From positions 1 through 64,000 of the forward strand of contig NZ_CAJYDW010000011.1 of the NCBI RefSeq assembly GCF_913774235.1: 64,000 nucleotides of DNA, written 5' to 3'. Position 1 is the stretch's first letter; the number at the start of each line of letters is the position of its first letter. The notes under the pieces were generated by a model. That model searched no databases, was not told where the DNA came from, and worked only from the letters and a program-made list of their open reading frames with translations. This stretch comes from an uncultured Pseudomonas sp. GTDB taxonomy: Bacteria > Pseudomonadota > Gammaproteobacteria > Pseudomonadales > Pseudomonadaceae. Below, one piece after another: positions 1-12,200 of the stretch. The position numbers and the translations under genes are program-made.

Positions 1-3000
1 TGTCTTCCAGCATCAGCGCCAGGCGCTCGGCCGGATAGTCCGGGTCCAGCGGCAGGTAGGCGCCGCCGACCTTGAGTACCGCCAGCAGGGCGACGAACAA
101 GTCGACGCCGCGCTCGCAGGCCACGCCTACACGGGTCTCGGCCGCGACGCCCTGCCCGCGTAGCCAATGCGCCAGGCGATTGGAGCGCGCCTCCAGGGTG
201 GCGAAGTCCAGTCGCTCTTGGCCATGCACCAGGGCGATGGCCTGGGGTTGGCGACGGGCTTGCTCGGCGATCAGTGTGGGCAGCAGTGGCTCAGCCAAGC
301 TCGCGGGCGCAGGTGGATTCCAGCGTTGCCAGGTGGCCAGGCCTTCGGCATCGAGTAGCGGCAGGTCGCCCAGGGGCGTTTCCGGCTGGCGGACCAGGCC
401 GTCGAGCAACTGCCCCAGGTGGGCGGCCAGGCGTTGCACCTGAGCGGGCGCGAAGCGGGCGCGCTGGTAGTGCAGGTGCAGTTCCAAGCGCTCACCGGCC
501 ATGACGGCGATGCTTAGCGGATAGTGGGTGCGCTCGCTTACCGTCACCGCGCCGATGGTCGGTGCCTTCTGGGTAGCGCCGCGCAGGGCGGTGTCCACTG
601 GGTAGTTCTCGAAGACCAGCAGCGTATCGAACAGTGCCTGACCGGCATGCCCGGCCAGCCGTTGCACCTCGAACAGCGGCGTGTGCTCGTGCTCGCGCAG
701 GGCCAGGTTGTGGGCCTGCAGGGCGGGCAGCCATTGGGTGGCGGTCAGCTCCGGGGCGGGCGCCTGGACCACCGGTAGGGTATTGATGAACAGCCCCAGC
801 AGCCGCTCGCTACCAGCGACCTCGGCCGGACGACCGGCGACGGTGGCGCCGAAGGCGACCCGGCGCTGACCGGTGTAGCGTTGCAGCAACAGGGTCCAGG
901 CCGCCTGCACCAGGGTATTGAGGGTAACGTGCAGCCGCCGGGCGGCGGCGTCGAGCGGGGCCCGGTCGCGGATCAGGTGCTGTTCGCCACTACGCGGATC
1001 GTCCGCCGTGGTCGAGCGACCGAGGCTGTCGGCCAGACGGGTCGGCAATTCGAAGTCGGCCAGTTGTCCTTGCCAGAATTCGCCGCTACGCGCCGCGTCA
1101 CGGCTGGCCAGCCAGGCGAGGTAATCGCGGTAGCGACCCGCTGCCGGCAGCGCCGCGCCGCGGGTCGCCTGGAGGACTTCCGCCAACAGCGCCGCGCTGC
1201 TCCAGCCATCGAGCAGAATATGGTGCAGCGTCCAGACCAACTGCCAGCGCTCATCACCGAGCCGCACCAGCAGCAGGCGCATCAGCGGCGGCCTGGCGAG
1301 ATCGAAGGGGCGCTCTCGCTCTTCCTGCTGCAGATCGGCCAGGGCGACCGAATCCAGAGGGCGGTCGCGCCAATCCAGTTCGCGCACGGCAAGGTCGAGG
1401 TGGCGCCAGATGGCCTGCACCGCCCGGCCTTCGCCGGCCAGCCGCAGGAAGGCGGCGCGCAGCCCGGCATGGCGCCGCAGGGCCTGCCGCCAGGCGTCGA
1501 GGAAGGCGGCCTTGGGCAGCCCGTCCAACTCGACGCCTACCTGGTTGACGTAGAGATCGCCCGCGCCGCCCAGCTCGACATGGAACAGCAGCCCCTGTTG
1601 CATGGGCGTGAGGGGATAGAGCTCTTCGATGGCGGCCAGCGGCAGCGCATCGAGTTGCGCCTGGGTCAGGGCCAGCAGCGGGAAGTCCGAAGGGGTCGCG
1701 CCACTGCTCTGGCGGCACAGGGCGAGGACCTCGTCCAGCGCCGCGCCGAAGGCAGCCAACAGGGCCTGGATACGCGAGGCCTCATGGCGCTGGCCGCTGT
1801 AGGTGCAAACGAAGTGCAACTCGCCACCGCGGACGGCCCCTTCCAGGGCCAGTTCGGCCTCAAGTGGGGTGCGAGGATCGCGCGCCTGCCCAGCCGACTC
1901 CTCCGCCAGCCGGAAGCCACCCAGGTCGCTGTCGAGCTGGCCCAGATAGTTGAACAGCAGCGAACCGGCGGTGTCCGGCAGCCCCGCTTCGCCACGGGCC
2001 TGGAGCAGGCCGTAGCCGAGGCCGCCGCGCGGGATAGCTCGCAGTCGCTCCTTGATGGTTTTAAGGCTAGTGGCGAGATCGGCCTGGTCGCCCAACCGGA
2101 CTGGATAGAGGCTGGTGAACCAGCCGAGGGTCCGGCTCAGATCGAGTCCGGGGAAGAGATCTTCCCGGCCATGGCCTTCCAGCAGCAGCCGCGCCTCGGC
2201 CTGCCCGCTCCAACCATGCAGGGCCCGCACCAGGGCGGTAAGCAGCAGGTCGTTGACCTGGGTGCGGAAGGCGGTGGGCGCCTGGGTCAGCAGCTCGCGG
2301 GTGCGCTCGGCGTCCAGGCGCAGGCTCAGGCGCTGGGCGTCGCGCTCCCAGGCGCGCCCGGCGGGATCGTCGCAGGGCAAGGCCGGCGCCGCCGGCAGTT
2401 GCTGCCAATAGGCCCTTTCGCCGTCCAGCTCCAGGCTTTGCAGCGCCTGGACCCAGCTGGCATAGGGGGTCGCCGCCGGCAACGCCTGCTCGGGCTCGGC
2501 GTAGGCGCGCGCCAGGTCATCCAGCAGGATACGCCAGGACACACCATCCACCGCCAGGTGATGGATCACCAGCAACAGGCGCTGACCGCCCTCGGCGAGG
2601 TCGGCGAGCACGGCGCGCAGCAGCGGTCCCTGGTCCAGGTTCAGGCTGGCCTGGGCCTCGTCGGCCAGGGCCGGTAGCTCGGCACGGCTCACCGCCGAAT
2701 GCCAGAGCAGCTCGGCGTCTTCGCGGGCGCGATAGCCTTGCTGCCAGTGACCCTCGGCCTGGGCGAAGCCCAGCCGCAGAGCGCCGTGGGTGGCCACCAG
2801 CCGCGCCAGGGCCCGGCGCAGGCGCTCGGGCTCCAGCGGCGTCTCCGGTTCCAGCAGCAGCGCCTGGTTCCAGTGTTCGGGGCGCGGTAGCTCACGGGCA
2901 AAGAAGGCGTGCTGGATGGGCGCCAGCACAAAGGGTTCACGGGGTTCGGCGGCGATTTCGCCGGGCGTCTCCAGGCGCTGCACCGCGGGGGCCAATTCGG

Positions 3001-6000
3001 CCAGGGTCTGGCGTTCGAACAACTGCCGCGGACTGAACACCAGCCCCAGGCGCCGCGCGCGGGCGATGATCTGCAGGCTGAGGATGGAATCGCCGCCCAG
3101 GGCGAAGAAATTGTCGTCCCGCCCTACCCGCTCCACCTGCAGCAGTTCGGCCCAGAGCGCGGCCAGCTCGCTCTCGATGCCCGGCTCCGGCGCGCGATAG
3201 GCCTGCTGGGTAATTGCGGGCTCCGGCAGGGCTTTGCGGTCCAGCTTGCCGTTGGGGGTCAGGGGCAAGTGATCAAGCGCCAGCAGATGGCTGGGCACCA
3301 TGAAGTCCGGCAGCCGCGCCAGCAGGGCCTGGCGCAATGCCGCCTCGTCCAGGCTCGGCGTCACCAGGTAGCCCACCAGTTGGGGTCCGGTGGCGCTCTG
3401 GCGCAGCAGCACCACCGCCTCGCTCACGCCCGCCAGCTCGCGCAGCGCCGCCTCAATCTCGCCCAGCTCCAGGCGCAGCCCGCGCAACTTGACCTGGTGG
3501 TCCAACCGGCCCAGGTAGTCCAGGGCACCGTCGTCGCGCCAGCGGGCCAGATCGCCACTGCGATACAGCCGCCCACCCGGGGTGAAGGGATCGGGGACGA
3601 AACGCTCGGCGGTCAGCCCGGGACGGCCCAGATAGCCACGCGCCAGGCCGACACCGCCGATGTACAGCTCACCGGCTACGCCGATGGGTTGCGGATTGAG
3701 GCGTTCGTCGAGGATATGGATCTGCAGGTTGGCGATGGGTCGGCCGATGGGTACCGCCAGGCGATCGGACTCCTGGCAGGTCCAGTGGGTGACGTCGATA
3801 GCAGCCTCGGTGGGGCCATAGAGGTTGTAGAGCGCCGCCTGGGGCAGCCGCCGACGGACCTCCTGGGCCAGCTCCGCCGGCAGCGCCTCGCCACTGCAGA
3901 CGATACGGGTCAGGCTGGCGCAGCCGGACAGATCGTCCTGGGCCAGGAAGGCAGCCAGCATGGAGGGCACGAAATGCAGCGTGGTGATGCCTTCGCGGGC
4001 GATCAGGGCACTGAGCGCCGCCGGATCGCGATGCTCACCCGGACGCGCCAGCACCAGACGAGCGCCGGTCTGCAACGGCCAGAAGAATTCCCAGACCGAG
4101 ACGTCGAAGCTAAAGGGCGTCTTCTGCAGCACATGGTCGTGTGAGTCCAACCCATAGGCCGCCTGCATCCACTGCAGGCGGTTGTACAGCGCCACCTGGG
4201 TGTTGCCGGCGCCCTTGGGCCGGCCAGTGGAACCCGAGGTGTAGATCAGATAGGCCAGTTGCTCGGGGTGTACCTGGAGCTCGGGCGCACTGGCCGGTTC
4301 GCCGGACAGGTCCAGCCGCTCCAGGTCCAGGACATCCAAATCGAGTTCATTGGGCAGCAGGGCCAGTGCCGGGCCATGACTGAGCAACAAGCTGGCGCCG
4401 CAGTCTTCCAGCATGAAAGCCAGGCGTTCGGCCGGGTAGTCCGGGTCCAGCGGCACATAGGCCGCGCCGGCCTTGAGCACCCCGTAAAGAGCGATCACCA
4501 TCTCCACCGAACGCAGCATGGCCACGCCGACCCGGCTTTCGCGGCCGATGCCGCGCCCGCGCAGGTGATGGGCCAGGCGATTGGCGGCCTGGTCCAGTTC
4601 GGCGTAGCTCAGGCGACGCTCGTCCAGGCACAGGGCTTCGCGTTCAGGGTGCGAGGCGACCTGTTCGAGGAAGCCACCCAGCACGCCAGCGGGCGGCAGT
4701 GGCGCATAGGCTTCCGCGGTGGCGTTCCAATGGGCCAGGCGCTTGGGCTCCTCGGGCAATAACAGGGGCGCCTCGGCCAGGGGCTGCTGTGGTTTGTCGA
4801 GCAGGGCCTGCAACAGCACCAGGAAACGGGCGTGCAGTTGCTCGATGCGCGCCGGTTCGAAGAGATCGCTGGAATAATTCCAGTTGCCCCCGAGACTGCC
4901 GTCGGCCAGTTCCCAGGTATGCAGCGCCAGATCGAACTGGGCGCTGCCATTGTCCAGCGGCAGCAGTTCGGCGCTCAGCTCGGGCCCCAGTTGCAGGGCG
5001 TCGAGTTGGCGCGGCTGGTGGTTGTAGAGCACCTGGAACAGGGGGTGATGGCTGAGGGTGCGCTCCGGTGCCAGGGCGTCCACCAGTTGCTCGAAAGGCA
5101 GGTCCTGATGGGCCTGGGCCTCCTGTACCCGCTCCCGGGCCTGGGTCAGCAGCGCCAGGAAGTCCGCGTCGGCTGCCAGCTCCAGGCGCAGTACCTGGGT
5201 GTTGACGAAGCAGCCGATGACCCGCTCGACCTCGCTGCGCTGGCGCCCGGCGACGGGTACGCCGATGCGTAGGTCGCGCTGGCCGGAGAGACGACCGAGC
5301 AGGGTCGCATAGGCGGCCAGCAGCACGGTGAACAGCGTGGTGCACTGGGTCCGGGCGAAGTCGCCCAAGCGTTGCGCCAGGGGCGCTGGCACCTCGAAGC
5401 TCAGCCGCGCGCCACGCTGGCTGGGCGCCGCCGGGCGCGGCCGGTCGGCCGGCAATTCCAGCACCGGGTGCTCGCGGCCCAGGCGCGCGCGCCAAAACTC
5501 CAGTTGGCGCTCGCCGTCCCCAGCGTCGAGGCAGGCGCGCTGCCAGAGTGCATGATCGGCGTAGCTGACCGGTACGGCGGGCAGCTCGGCCGCGCGCCCC
5601 TCCAGTGCCGCGCGATAACAGGCGGCGAAGTCGTCCAGCAGGATCTGGATCGACCAGCCATCGGCGATGGCATGGTGCAGGCACAACAGCAGATGCGCCG
5701 GCGCTCCCTCCATGCCACGCGCCAGGCCCAGTCGCCACAGTGGCCCGCGCTCCAGGTCGAAGGGCCGGTTGGCGAAGGCGCGGGCCACGGCCGGCAAGTC
5801 CTGGGGCGAGACCTCGCCCAGCGTCTCCAGCGGCACCTCACAGGTGTCGGCCACCCGTTGCAGCGGCGTACGGCCCGGCCCCTCTTCCAGCGTGGTACGC
5901 AGGCTGGGATGGCGCGCCGTGAGAGCCGCGAAGGCCTCACGCAGCGCGCGCTCGTCCAGTCGGCCGTGCAGGCGCAAGGCACCCGGCAGGTGGTAGGCGG

Positions 6001-6205
6001 CATTGCCCGGTTGCAGGCGCTCCAGGAACCAGAGCCGCTGCTGGGCATGGGAGGTTTCCGCACAGGCCGCCGCGGCGCCGCCGGGAATCGGCAGCGCCGC
6101 GGCATCGAGGCCCTGGTCGCGCAACTTGGCGAGGAAGGTACGGCGCTGAGCCGGCGGCAGGCCGAGGAAACGCTTGGCCAGGGCCTGGGCTTTGTCGTGC
6201 AACAT
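1..6205 (-). CDS. Non-ribosomal peptide synthetase, second of the assembly line (partial, 3' end beyond left edge)
   Basis: A minus-strand frame stays open from an ATG at 6205 to base 1 (about 2068 codons), so the gene is truncated by the window edge. Domains seen: condensation domain with HHAIADG near residue 178; adenylation domain with YTSGSTGRPKG near 657; carrier domain LGGDSI near 1038; epimerization domain with [13 protein letters not shown] near 1214; a further condensation domain with HHILLDG near 1662; and the start of a second adenylation domain from about residue 1975. Aligning the first adenylation pocket by eye gives D-V-W-H-V-S-L-I-D, the well-known serine code, so with the E domain it should incorporate D-Ser. 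The second pocket lies outside the window. The ATG shares one base with the stop codon of the upstream NRPS gene (TGATG), so the two are translationally coupled. It is a cytoplasmic enzyme of a lipopeptide siderophore pathway by context. Confidence 0.93.
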   Translation of the reverse strand, partial: MLHDKAQALAKRFLGLPPAQRRTFLAKLRDQGLDAAALPIPGGAAAACAETSHAQQRLWFLERLQPGNAAYHLPGALRLHGRLDERALREAFAALTARHPSLRTTLEEGPGRTPLQRVADTCEVPLETLGEVSPQDLPAVARAFANRPFDLERGPLWRLGLARGMEGAPAHLLLCLHHAIADGWSIQILLDDFAACYRAALEGRAAELPAVPVSYADHALWQRACLDAGDGERQLEFWRARLGREHPVLELPADRPRPAAPSQRGARLSFEVPAPLAQRLGDFARTQCTTLFTVLLAAYATLLGRLSGQRDLRIGVPVAGRQRSEVERVIGCFVNTQVLRLELAADADFLALLTQARERVQEAQAHQDLPFEQLVDALAPERTLSHHPLFQVLYNHQPRQLDALQLGPELSAELLPLDNGSAQFDLALHTWELADGSLGGNWNYSSDLFEPARIEQLHARFLVLLQALLDKPQQPLAEAPLLLPEEPKRLAHWNATAEAYAPLPPAGVLGGFLEQVASHPEREALCLDERRLSYAELDQAANRLAHHLRGRGIGRESRVGVAMLRSVEMVIALYGVLKAGAAYVPLDPDYPAERLAFMLEDCGASLLLSHGPALALLPNELDLDVLDLERLDLSGEPASAPELQVHPEQLAYLIYTSGSTGRPKGAGNTQVALYNRLQWMQAAYGLDSHDHVLQKTPFSFDVSVWEFFWPLQTGARLVLARPGEHRDPAALSALIAREGITTLHFVPSMLAAFLAQDDLSGCASLTRIVCSGEALPAELAQEVRRRLPQAALYNLYGPTEAAIDVTHWTCQESDRLAVPIGRPIANLQIHILDERLNPQPIGVAGELYIGGVGLARGYLGRPGLTAERFVPDPFTPGGRLYRSGDLARWRDDGALDYLGRLDHQVKLRGLRLELGEIEAALRELAGVSEAVVLLRQSATGPQLVGYLVTPSLDEAALRQALLARLPDFMVPSHLLALDHLPLTPNGKLDRKALPEPAITQQAYRAPEPGIESELAALWAELLQVERVGRDDNFFALGGDSILSLQIIARARRLGLVFSPRQLFERQTLAELAPAVQRLETPGEIAAEPREPFVLAPIQHAFFARELPRPEHWNQALLLEPETPLEPERLRRALARLVATHGALRLGFAQAEGHWQQGYRAREDAELLWHSAVSRAELPALADEAQASLNLDQGPLLRAVLADLAEGGQRLLLVIHHLAVDGVSWRILLDDLARAYAEPEQALPAATPYASWVQALQSLELDGERAYWQQLPAAPALPCDDPAGRAWERDAQRLSLRLDAERTRELLTQAPTAFRTQVNDLLLTALVRALHGWSGQAEARLLLEGHGREDLFPGLDLSRTLGWFTSLYPVRLGDQADLATSLKTIKERLRAIPRGGLGYGLLQARGEAGLPDTAGSLLFNYLGQLDSDLGGFRLAEESAGQARDPRTPLEAELALEGAVRGGELHFVCTYSGQRHEASRIQALLAAFGAALDEVLALCRQSSGATPSDFPLLALTQAQLDALPLAAIEELYPLTPMQQGLLFHVELGGAGDLYVNQVGVELDGLPKAAFLDAWRQALRRHAGLRAAFLRLAGEGRAVQAIWRHLDLAVRELDWRDRPLDSVALADLQQEERERPFDLARPPLMRLLLVRLGDERWQLVWTLHHILLDGWSSAALLAEVLQATRGAALPAAGRYRDYLAWLASRDAARSGEFWQGQLADFELPTRLADSLGRSTTADDPRSGEQHLIRDRAPLDAAARRLHVTLNTLVQAAWTLLLQRYTGQRRVAFGATVAGRPAEVAGSERLLGLFINTLPVVQAPAPELTATQWLPALQAHNLALREHEHTPLFEVQRLAGHAGQALFDTLLVFENYPVDTALRGATQKAPTIGAVTVSERTHYPLSIAVMAGERLELHLHYQRARFAPAQVQRLAAHLGQLLDGLVRQPETPLGDLPLLDAEGLATWQRWNPPAPASLAEPLLPTLIAEQARRQPQAIALVHGQERLDFATLEARSNRLAHWLRGQGVAAETRVGVACERGVDLFVALLAVLKVGGAYLPLDPDYPAERLALMLED

Positions 6206-9200
6206 CAAGGGGTCTCCTCCAGCTCGTCCAGCAGCGCGTCCAGCGCGTCCAGGCGAGCGTCGTCCAGGGTCTGCTCGCGCAGGGTGTCGATGAGTTCGGC
6301 TTGGGCCGCTACCGTGGTGGCGGTAAAGGCCGCGGCAAGGGGCACGCGCACGCCGAGTCGCTCGTGGATGCGCGACAGCAGGCGGGTGGCCAGCAGCGAG
6401 TGGCCGCCCAGGGCGAAGAAGTCGGCGTCGCGGCCCACCTCCGCCACCTGCAACAGTTCCTGCCACAGGGCGGCCAGCTGCCGTTCGGTGTCGCTCTGCG
6501 GCGGCTGCCCCGGTGCGGCGTCCAGCGCCGGTACCGGCAACGCCCGGCGGTCGAGCTTGCCGTTGGCAGTGCGCGGCAGCCGCTCCAGCCAGAGCGCCTG
6601 GGTCGGCACCATGAACAACGGCAGGCGCTGCGCCAGGGCTTCGCGCAACGTGGCAAGGCCTGGGCGCTCGCTGCCCTGGGGCTCCAGGTAGGCCACCAGT
6701 TGCGGCCCCTGGGGTGTGGGCTGGGCGGCGACCGCGGCGTCCCGCACACCTGGTTGCGCCCGCAGCAGGGCCTCGATCTCGCCCGGCTCCAGGCGCTGGC
6801 CGCGCAACTTGATCTGGAAGTCGGTCCGACCGACGTACTCCAGCTCGCCACGGGCGTTCCAGCGCACCAGATCGCCACTGCGATAGAGGCGCTCTCCGGC
6901 CGCGAAGGGATTGGGTACGAAGCGTTCGGCCGTCAGCCCGGCGCGGCCCACATAGCCGCGCCCAAGGCCGGCGCCGCCGATGTACAGCTCGCCGACCCCG
7001 CCGCGGGGCACCAGGCGCAGCCGCCCATCGAGCACGAACAGCCGGGTGTTGTCGGTCGGCTTGCCGATGGGGATGTCGGCCTGGGGCGCGCGCAGCAGTT
7101 GAAGCGCTACGTCGTCGGCGCACTCGGCCGGGCCATAGGCATTCACCAGCGGGATGCCGGGATAGCGTTGCAGCCAGCGCGCCGCCAGGTCGGGTGCCAG
7201 CGCTTCGCCGGTGGGCAGCAGCCAGCGCAGCGCCGGCAAGGGCTGCGGCGGCAACTCCAGCAGCGCGGCGATCACTGTCGGCACGCATTCCAGAACGCTC
7301 ACCCCGCTGGCGGCGACGCGCGCCAACAGCAGCGCCGGGTCCTGCACCTCGGCTTCGGCGACGATCTCCACCCGGCCGCCGAACAGCGGCGCGGTGAGGA
7401 ACTGCCAGACCGAGACATCGAAGCCGGTGGCCGCCGTCTGGGCGATGACGTCGTCCTCGCCGAGCTGCAAGTACGGCAGCTTGCTCAGCTGGTTGTTGAG
7501 CATGCCCTGCTGGGTGACCATCACCCCCTTGGGCTCGCCGGTGGAGCCGGAGGTGAAGATCACGTAGGCCAGTTGATCCGGCCGGCTGCGCACGCCAGGG
7601 CCGCCCTCGGGCTGCCCAGCCAGGAGTTCCTCAAGGATCAGCAGCCGTGGCGCTCTCTGCGTCAGCGCCAGGATGGCCTCGGCCCGCTCTCGCTCGGCCT
7701 CGGGCACCACCAGCACCGGTGCGGCGCTGCCGTCCAGCAGCCGGGTGCTGCGCGCCGGGGGATGACGTTCGTCCAGCGCCAGGTAGCCGGCGCCGGCCTT
7801 GAAGACGCCGACCATCAGGGTCAGCAACGCCAGCCCCCGCGGCGCCCAGAGCACCACGACCTGATCCGGACCGATGCCTTCGGCCACCAGGGCACGGCCC
7901 AGCCGGCCCGCCTGGTGGTCCAGCTCGCCATAGCTCAGGCTGGCCTCGCCGCAGCGCGCTACCAACCGCTCCGGATGGTCGGCGGCATGGGCTTCGAAGC
8001 GTTCGATCCAGGGCAACTGATACCAATGCGGCTGAGCCGAGCCGCGGCCCCAGCCGAGCAGGCGTTCGCGCTCGTCCGGCGCCAAGGGTTCCAGCTGTTC
8101 CAGGGAGCGTTCCGGCGCCTCGATCAGGGCCAGCAGCAGGCGCTCGAACTGGCCCAGCAGGGTGCGCATGTCGGCGGCGGCGAACAGCCCGCTGTCGAAG
8201 GTGAATTGCAGGCGCAGTTCGCTACCCGGCAGCAGGACCACCGTGAGCGGATAGTTGGTGTGGGTACGGTTGGCCAGCGGGGTGATGCCGAACTCGCGCA
8301 CGGCCTCCTCCACCGCGCCGCCCAGGGGCACGTTCTCGAAGACGAACAGCGATTCGAACAGCGGCTCACCGGCCGGGACCGAGGCCAGCCGCTGCAGTTC
8401 GGCCAGCGGCAGGTGCTCATGCTGGCGCAACTCCGCGTTGCGCGCCTGCAACTGCTGCAGCAATTCCAGCGCCGGCACCTCGGCGGTCGGCCGGGCGACG
8501 CGCAATGGCAGGGTGTTGATGAACAGGCCAAGGGCTTCCTCGATACCCTCCAGCTCGGGCGGCCGACCAGCGACGGTGACGCCGAAGACTACCTCGTCCT
8601 GGCCGCTGTGGCGCATTAGCAACAGCGCCCAGGCCGCCTGGACGAAGGTATTGGCGGTCAGCTGGTGGCGCCGCGCCTGGGCGGCCAGGGCGCGGGTCGC
8701 CTCTGCCGACAGCGCCACGGCTTCGTCGCGCATCTCGCCCGAGGCCAGGCCTTGGCGGCGATAGGGCAAGGGCGTGGCCGCCTCCACGCCGGCCAGCTCG
8801 GCGCGCCACCAGGCGCGACCCGCGGCGGCATCCTGGGCCCCCAACCAGGCGAGGAAGTCGGCATAGGGTCGGGCGGGTGGCAGCGCCAGCTCGGTCCCGG
8901 CGACGGCCGCCCGATAGCGAGCAAAGAATTCGCCCAGCATCAGGCCGCGGCACCAGGCGTCGATCAGCACATGGTGATGGGTTTGCACCAACTGGTAGTC
9001 GTTCGGGCCGAAGGTCACCAGGCGCAGGCGCAGCAGCGGTGGCCGGGCGAAATCGAAGCCAGTGCAGCGCTCTTCGGCCAACAACGCCTCCAGCGCGGCC
9101 AGGCCCTCCTCCCGCGGCCGGTCGCTGAAGTCCAGCAGGCTGACCGGCGAGGGCACCTGGCGATGCACCACCTGGCGCCATTCGCCGTCCACTTCCTGGA

Positions 9201-12200
9201 AACCGGTGCGCAGCGCTGGATGCCGCGCCACCACGGCCTCCCAGGCCTGGCAGAAGGTCTCGGCCGCCAGCGGCTGGCGCAGCTCGTAGCGGTCCTGCAT
9301 CAGGTAGATGCCGCTGCCCGGCTCCAGCAGGCTGTGCATGAGAATGCCTTCCTGCATGGGTGCCAGGGGCAGCACGGCTTCGTGCTCGGCTTCCGGCGCC
9401 TGGGCGCCGTCGAGCAGCGCCGCCAGCGCGTCCACGAAGCCCTGATGCAACTGTTCGATAGCGTCCGCCGCGAAGCGCGCGGCGCTATAGCGCCAATCCA
9501 GGCGCAACTGGCCGTCCCGTACCTGGGCATCCAGCACCAGGGCGCTAGTCAGGGGGCCCTCGGGGTCGCGACTGCTGCGCAGCTCCAGCCCCCGCAGCGG
9601 GAAGCCGTCTACCACCGGCCGTTCGAAGCGGCCCAGGTAGTTGAAGGTCAGGCCATCGCGGGTATCGGCCAGGGTGGCACCGCCCAGGTAGCGCAGCAGG
9701 CCGTAGCCCAGCCCCCGCTCGGGTACCTCGGCGAGGGTCCGCCGCACCCGCGCCAGGGTGGCGCTAGGGCTGGACTCGGCGCCCAGCACCAGCGGATACA
9801 GGCAGGTGAACCAACCCAGGGTGCGACTCAATTCCAGGGCGCCGCCGCGATCCTCGCGGCCATGGCCTTCGAGGGCGATGCGGGTGGCCGCGCGGCCCGT
9901 CCACTGCCGCAGCGCCTCGGCCAGTGCCGCCAGCAACACGGCTTCGGTGCCGGGTATCTTCAGCAGCCGCTCGGTCAGCGCCACCGGCAGTCGTTGCGCC
10001 AGGCTACCGGCATCGCGGACTTGGCAGCGGCCTTGCGGATCGACGCAAGGCAGGGTCTCGGGGACCGCGGTGACCGCTTCCCAGTAACCGCGCTGCTGCT
10101 GCAACCGCGGCTCGGTGGCGCGTTGCGCCTGTTGCTGGGTCCAGGCGCTCCAGTCGCTGCCCGTATCGCCCAGCGCGAGGGACGCACCGGCGGCCAGCTG
10201 TCGATAGGCCAGCGCCAGGTCGTCAAGCAGGATGCGCCAGGAGACGCCATCCACGGCGAGGTGATGGATGGCGATCAACAACCGGGGTCGCTGTTCCGGC
10301 CCCTCGGCCAGCACCGCTCGCAGCAGGGGTCCGCGTGTGAGGTCCAGGCTGTGTTCGGCCTCGTCGAACAGCGGGGCCAGCTCGGCCTCGGCGGCCACCT
10401 GGCAGGTCCAGAGCAGCCGTTCCGCGTCTTCCTGGAGCCGCACCTGCTGGCGCCAGCCGCCTTGCTCGGTCGGTACGAAGGCCAGGCGCAAGCTGCTGTG
10501 GCGGGCGACCAAGGCCGCCAGCGCCTGGCGCAGGGCCGCGGCATCCAGCGGCGCGGCCAGTTCGAGGATGACGGACTGGTTCCAGTGCGCACGTTGCTTG
10601 ACCGGCTCGCCGAAGAAGCGGGCCTGGATGGGTGTCAGGGGCAGCTCGTCTGTCACGGCAGCCACCGGCGGTTTGGCCACGACGGGCGCGGCGGCGGGCA
10701 CGGCGACCGCGGCCAGGGCGGCGATGGTCTGGTGCTCGAACAGCTGCTTGGGCGTGAGCTTGAGCCCCTGGCGCCGAGCCCGGGCGATGATCTGCAGACT
10801 GAGGATGGAGTCGCCGCCCAGGGCGAAGAAGTTGTCCTCGCGCCCGACGCGTTCCACCTTGAGCGCCTCGCTCCACAGCGCCGCCAAGGCAATCTCCACC
10901 TCGCCCTGGGGCGCCGCGAATTCGGCCTGGCGAGCCTCGGGTTCCGGCAAGCGTGCGCGGTCCAGCTTGCCATTGGCGGTGAGCGGGAAGGCCTCGAGCA
11001 CCAGGATCTGGGCCGGCACCAGCGCCTCGGGCAGGTGCTGCGCGAGGCGCTCCCGCAGGGATTCGCCGTCGAGCTCCCGGCCCGTCACATAGGCCACCAG
11101 TTGGCCGCGTCCATCCAGCTGCACATGGGCGGCCCCGACACCGGGCTGCGCCAGCAGGACCGTGACGACTTCGCCCGGCGCCACGCGATAGCCGCGCACC
11201 TTGAGCTGGTCGTCGCTGCGCCCGAGGAATTCCAGGCGACCATCCGCGGCCAGGCGTACCCGGTCCCCGGTGCGATAGAGGCGCTCGCCGGGCGCCCAGG
11301 GGTCCGGCAGGAAGACCGCGGCGGTATCGCCCGGGCGGCCCTGGTAACCCCGTGCCAGGCCCGCGCCCCCCAGGTAGAGGTCGCCGACGGCACCGGCGGG
11401 CAGCGGATTGAGGTCGGCGTCCAGCACCCGGGCGCGCAGATTGGGTAGTGGCGTGCCCAGGGCGATTACCGCCGCCGCATCGTCGAGGGCCGCGGTGAGG
11501 GCACCTACGGTGCTTTCGGTGGGGCCGTAATGGTTGAACAACCGGCAGCCGGGCTGGAGTTGCCGCACCCGGTCGGCCAGCGGCGCCGGCAGCGCCTCCC
11601 CGCCAAGTACCAGGGCCACGGACGGCAGCAGCCGCGCCGGGTCGGTGGCCTGCAGCAAGGCGTTCAGATGGGTGGGGACGATCTTGAGCACCGCCACCGG
11701 CTGGCGTGCGAAGTACTCGGCGCAGCGGTCGGCATCCTGGACCACCTCGTCATCCAGCAGATGCAAGGTACCGCCGCTGGCCAGGGCGCCGAACAACACC
11801 GTATGCCCCAGGTCGGCGGCGACGGTGGACACCATGGCGAAGCTGGCCCGCGGCGGCAGCGCCAGCCGCTGCAGCACGCCCTGCACATAGTTGGCGATGG
11901 CGCCGTGGGCGACCACCACGCCCTTGGGCCGACCGGTGGTCCCGGAGGTGTAGATCAGGTAAGCCGCCTGGGCCGGCAGCACCTCGACCGCCAACGCGTC
12001 CGCCGGGGCCTGCCGCCAGTCGGCCGCGGCGTCCAGCGTCAGCGTGGGCGGCCCCTCGGGCACGGGTGCGCCAAGCAGCAACTGGGCGCCGCTGTCGGCC
12101 AGTACCTGGGACTGGCGCGCCGCGGGCCATTTGGGATCGACGAAGACACAGGCGCCGCCGGCCTTGAGAATGCCCAGCAGGCCGACGACGAAGCTGGCCT

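Noticed and set aside
881-11448. Long plus-strand open frames opposite the NRPS genes (for example 881-2677, 6301-8619, 8665-11448)
   Set aside because: They are antisense shadows of very GC-rich coding DNA; products are rich in Gln, Gly, Ala and Arg with no domains, and the minus strand encodes clear NRPS motifs throughout.
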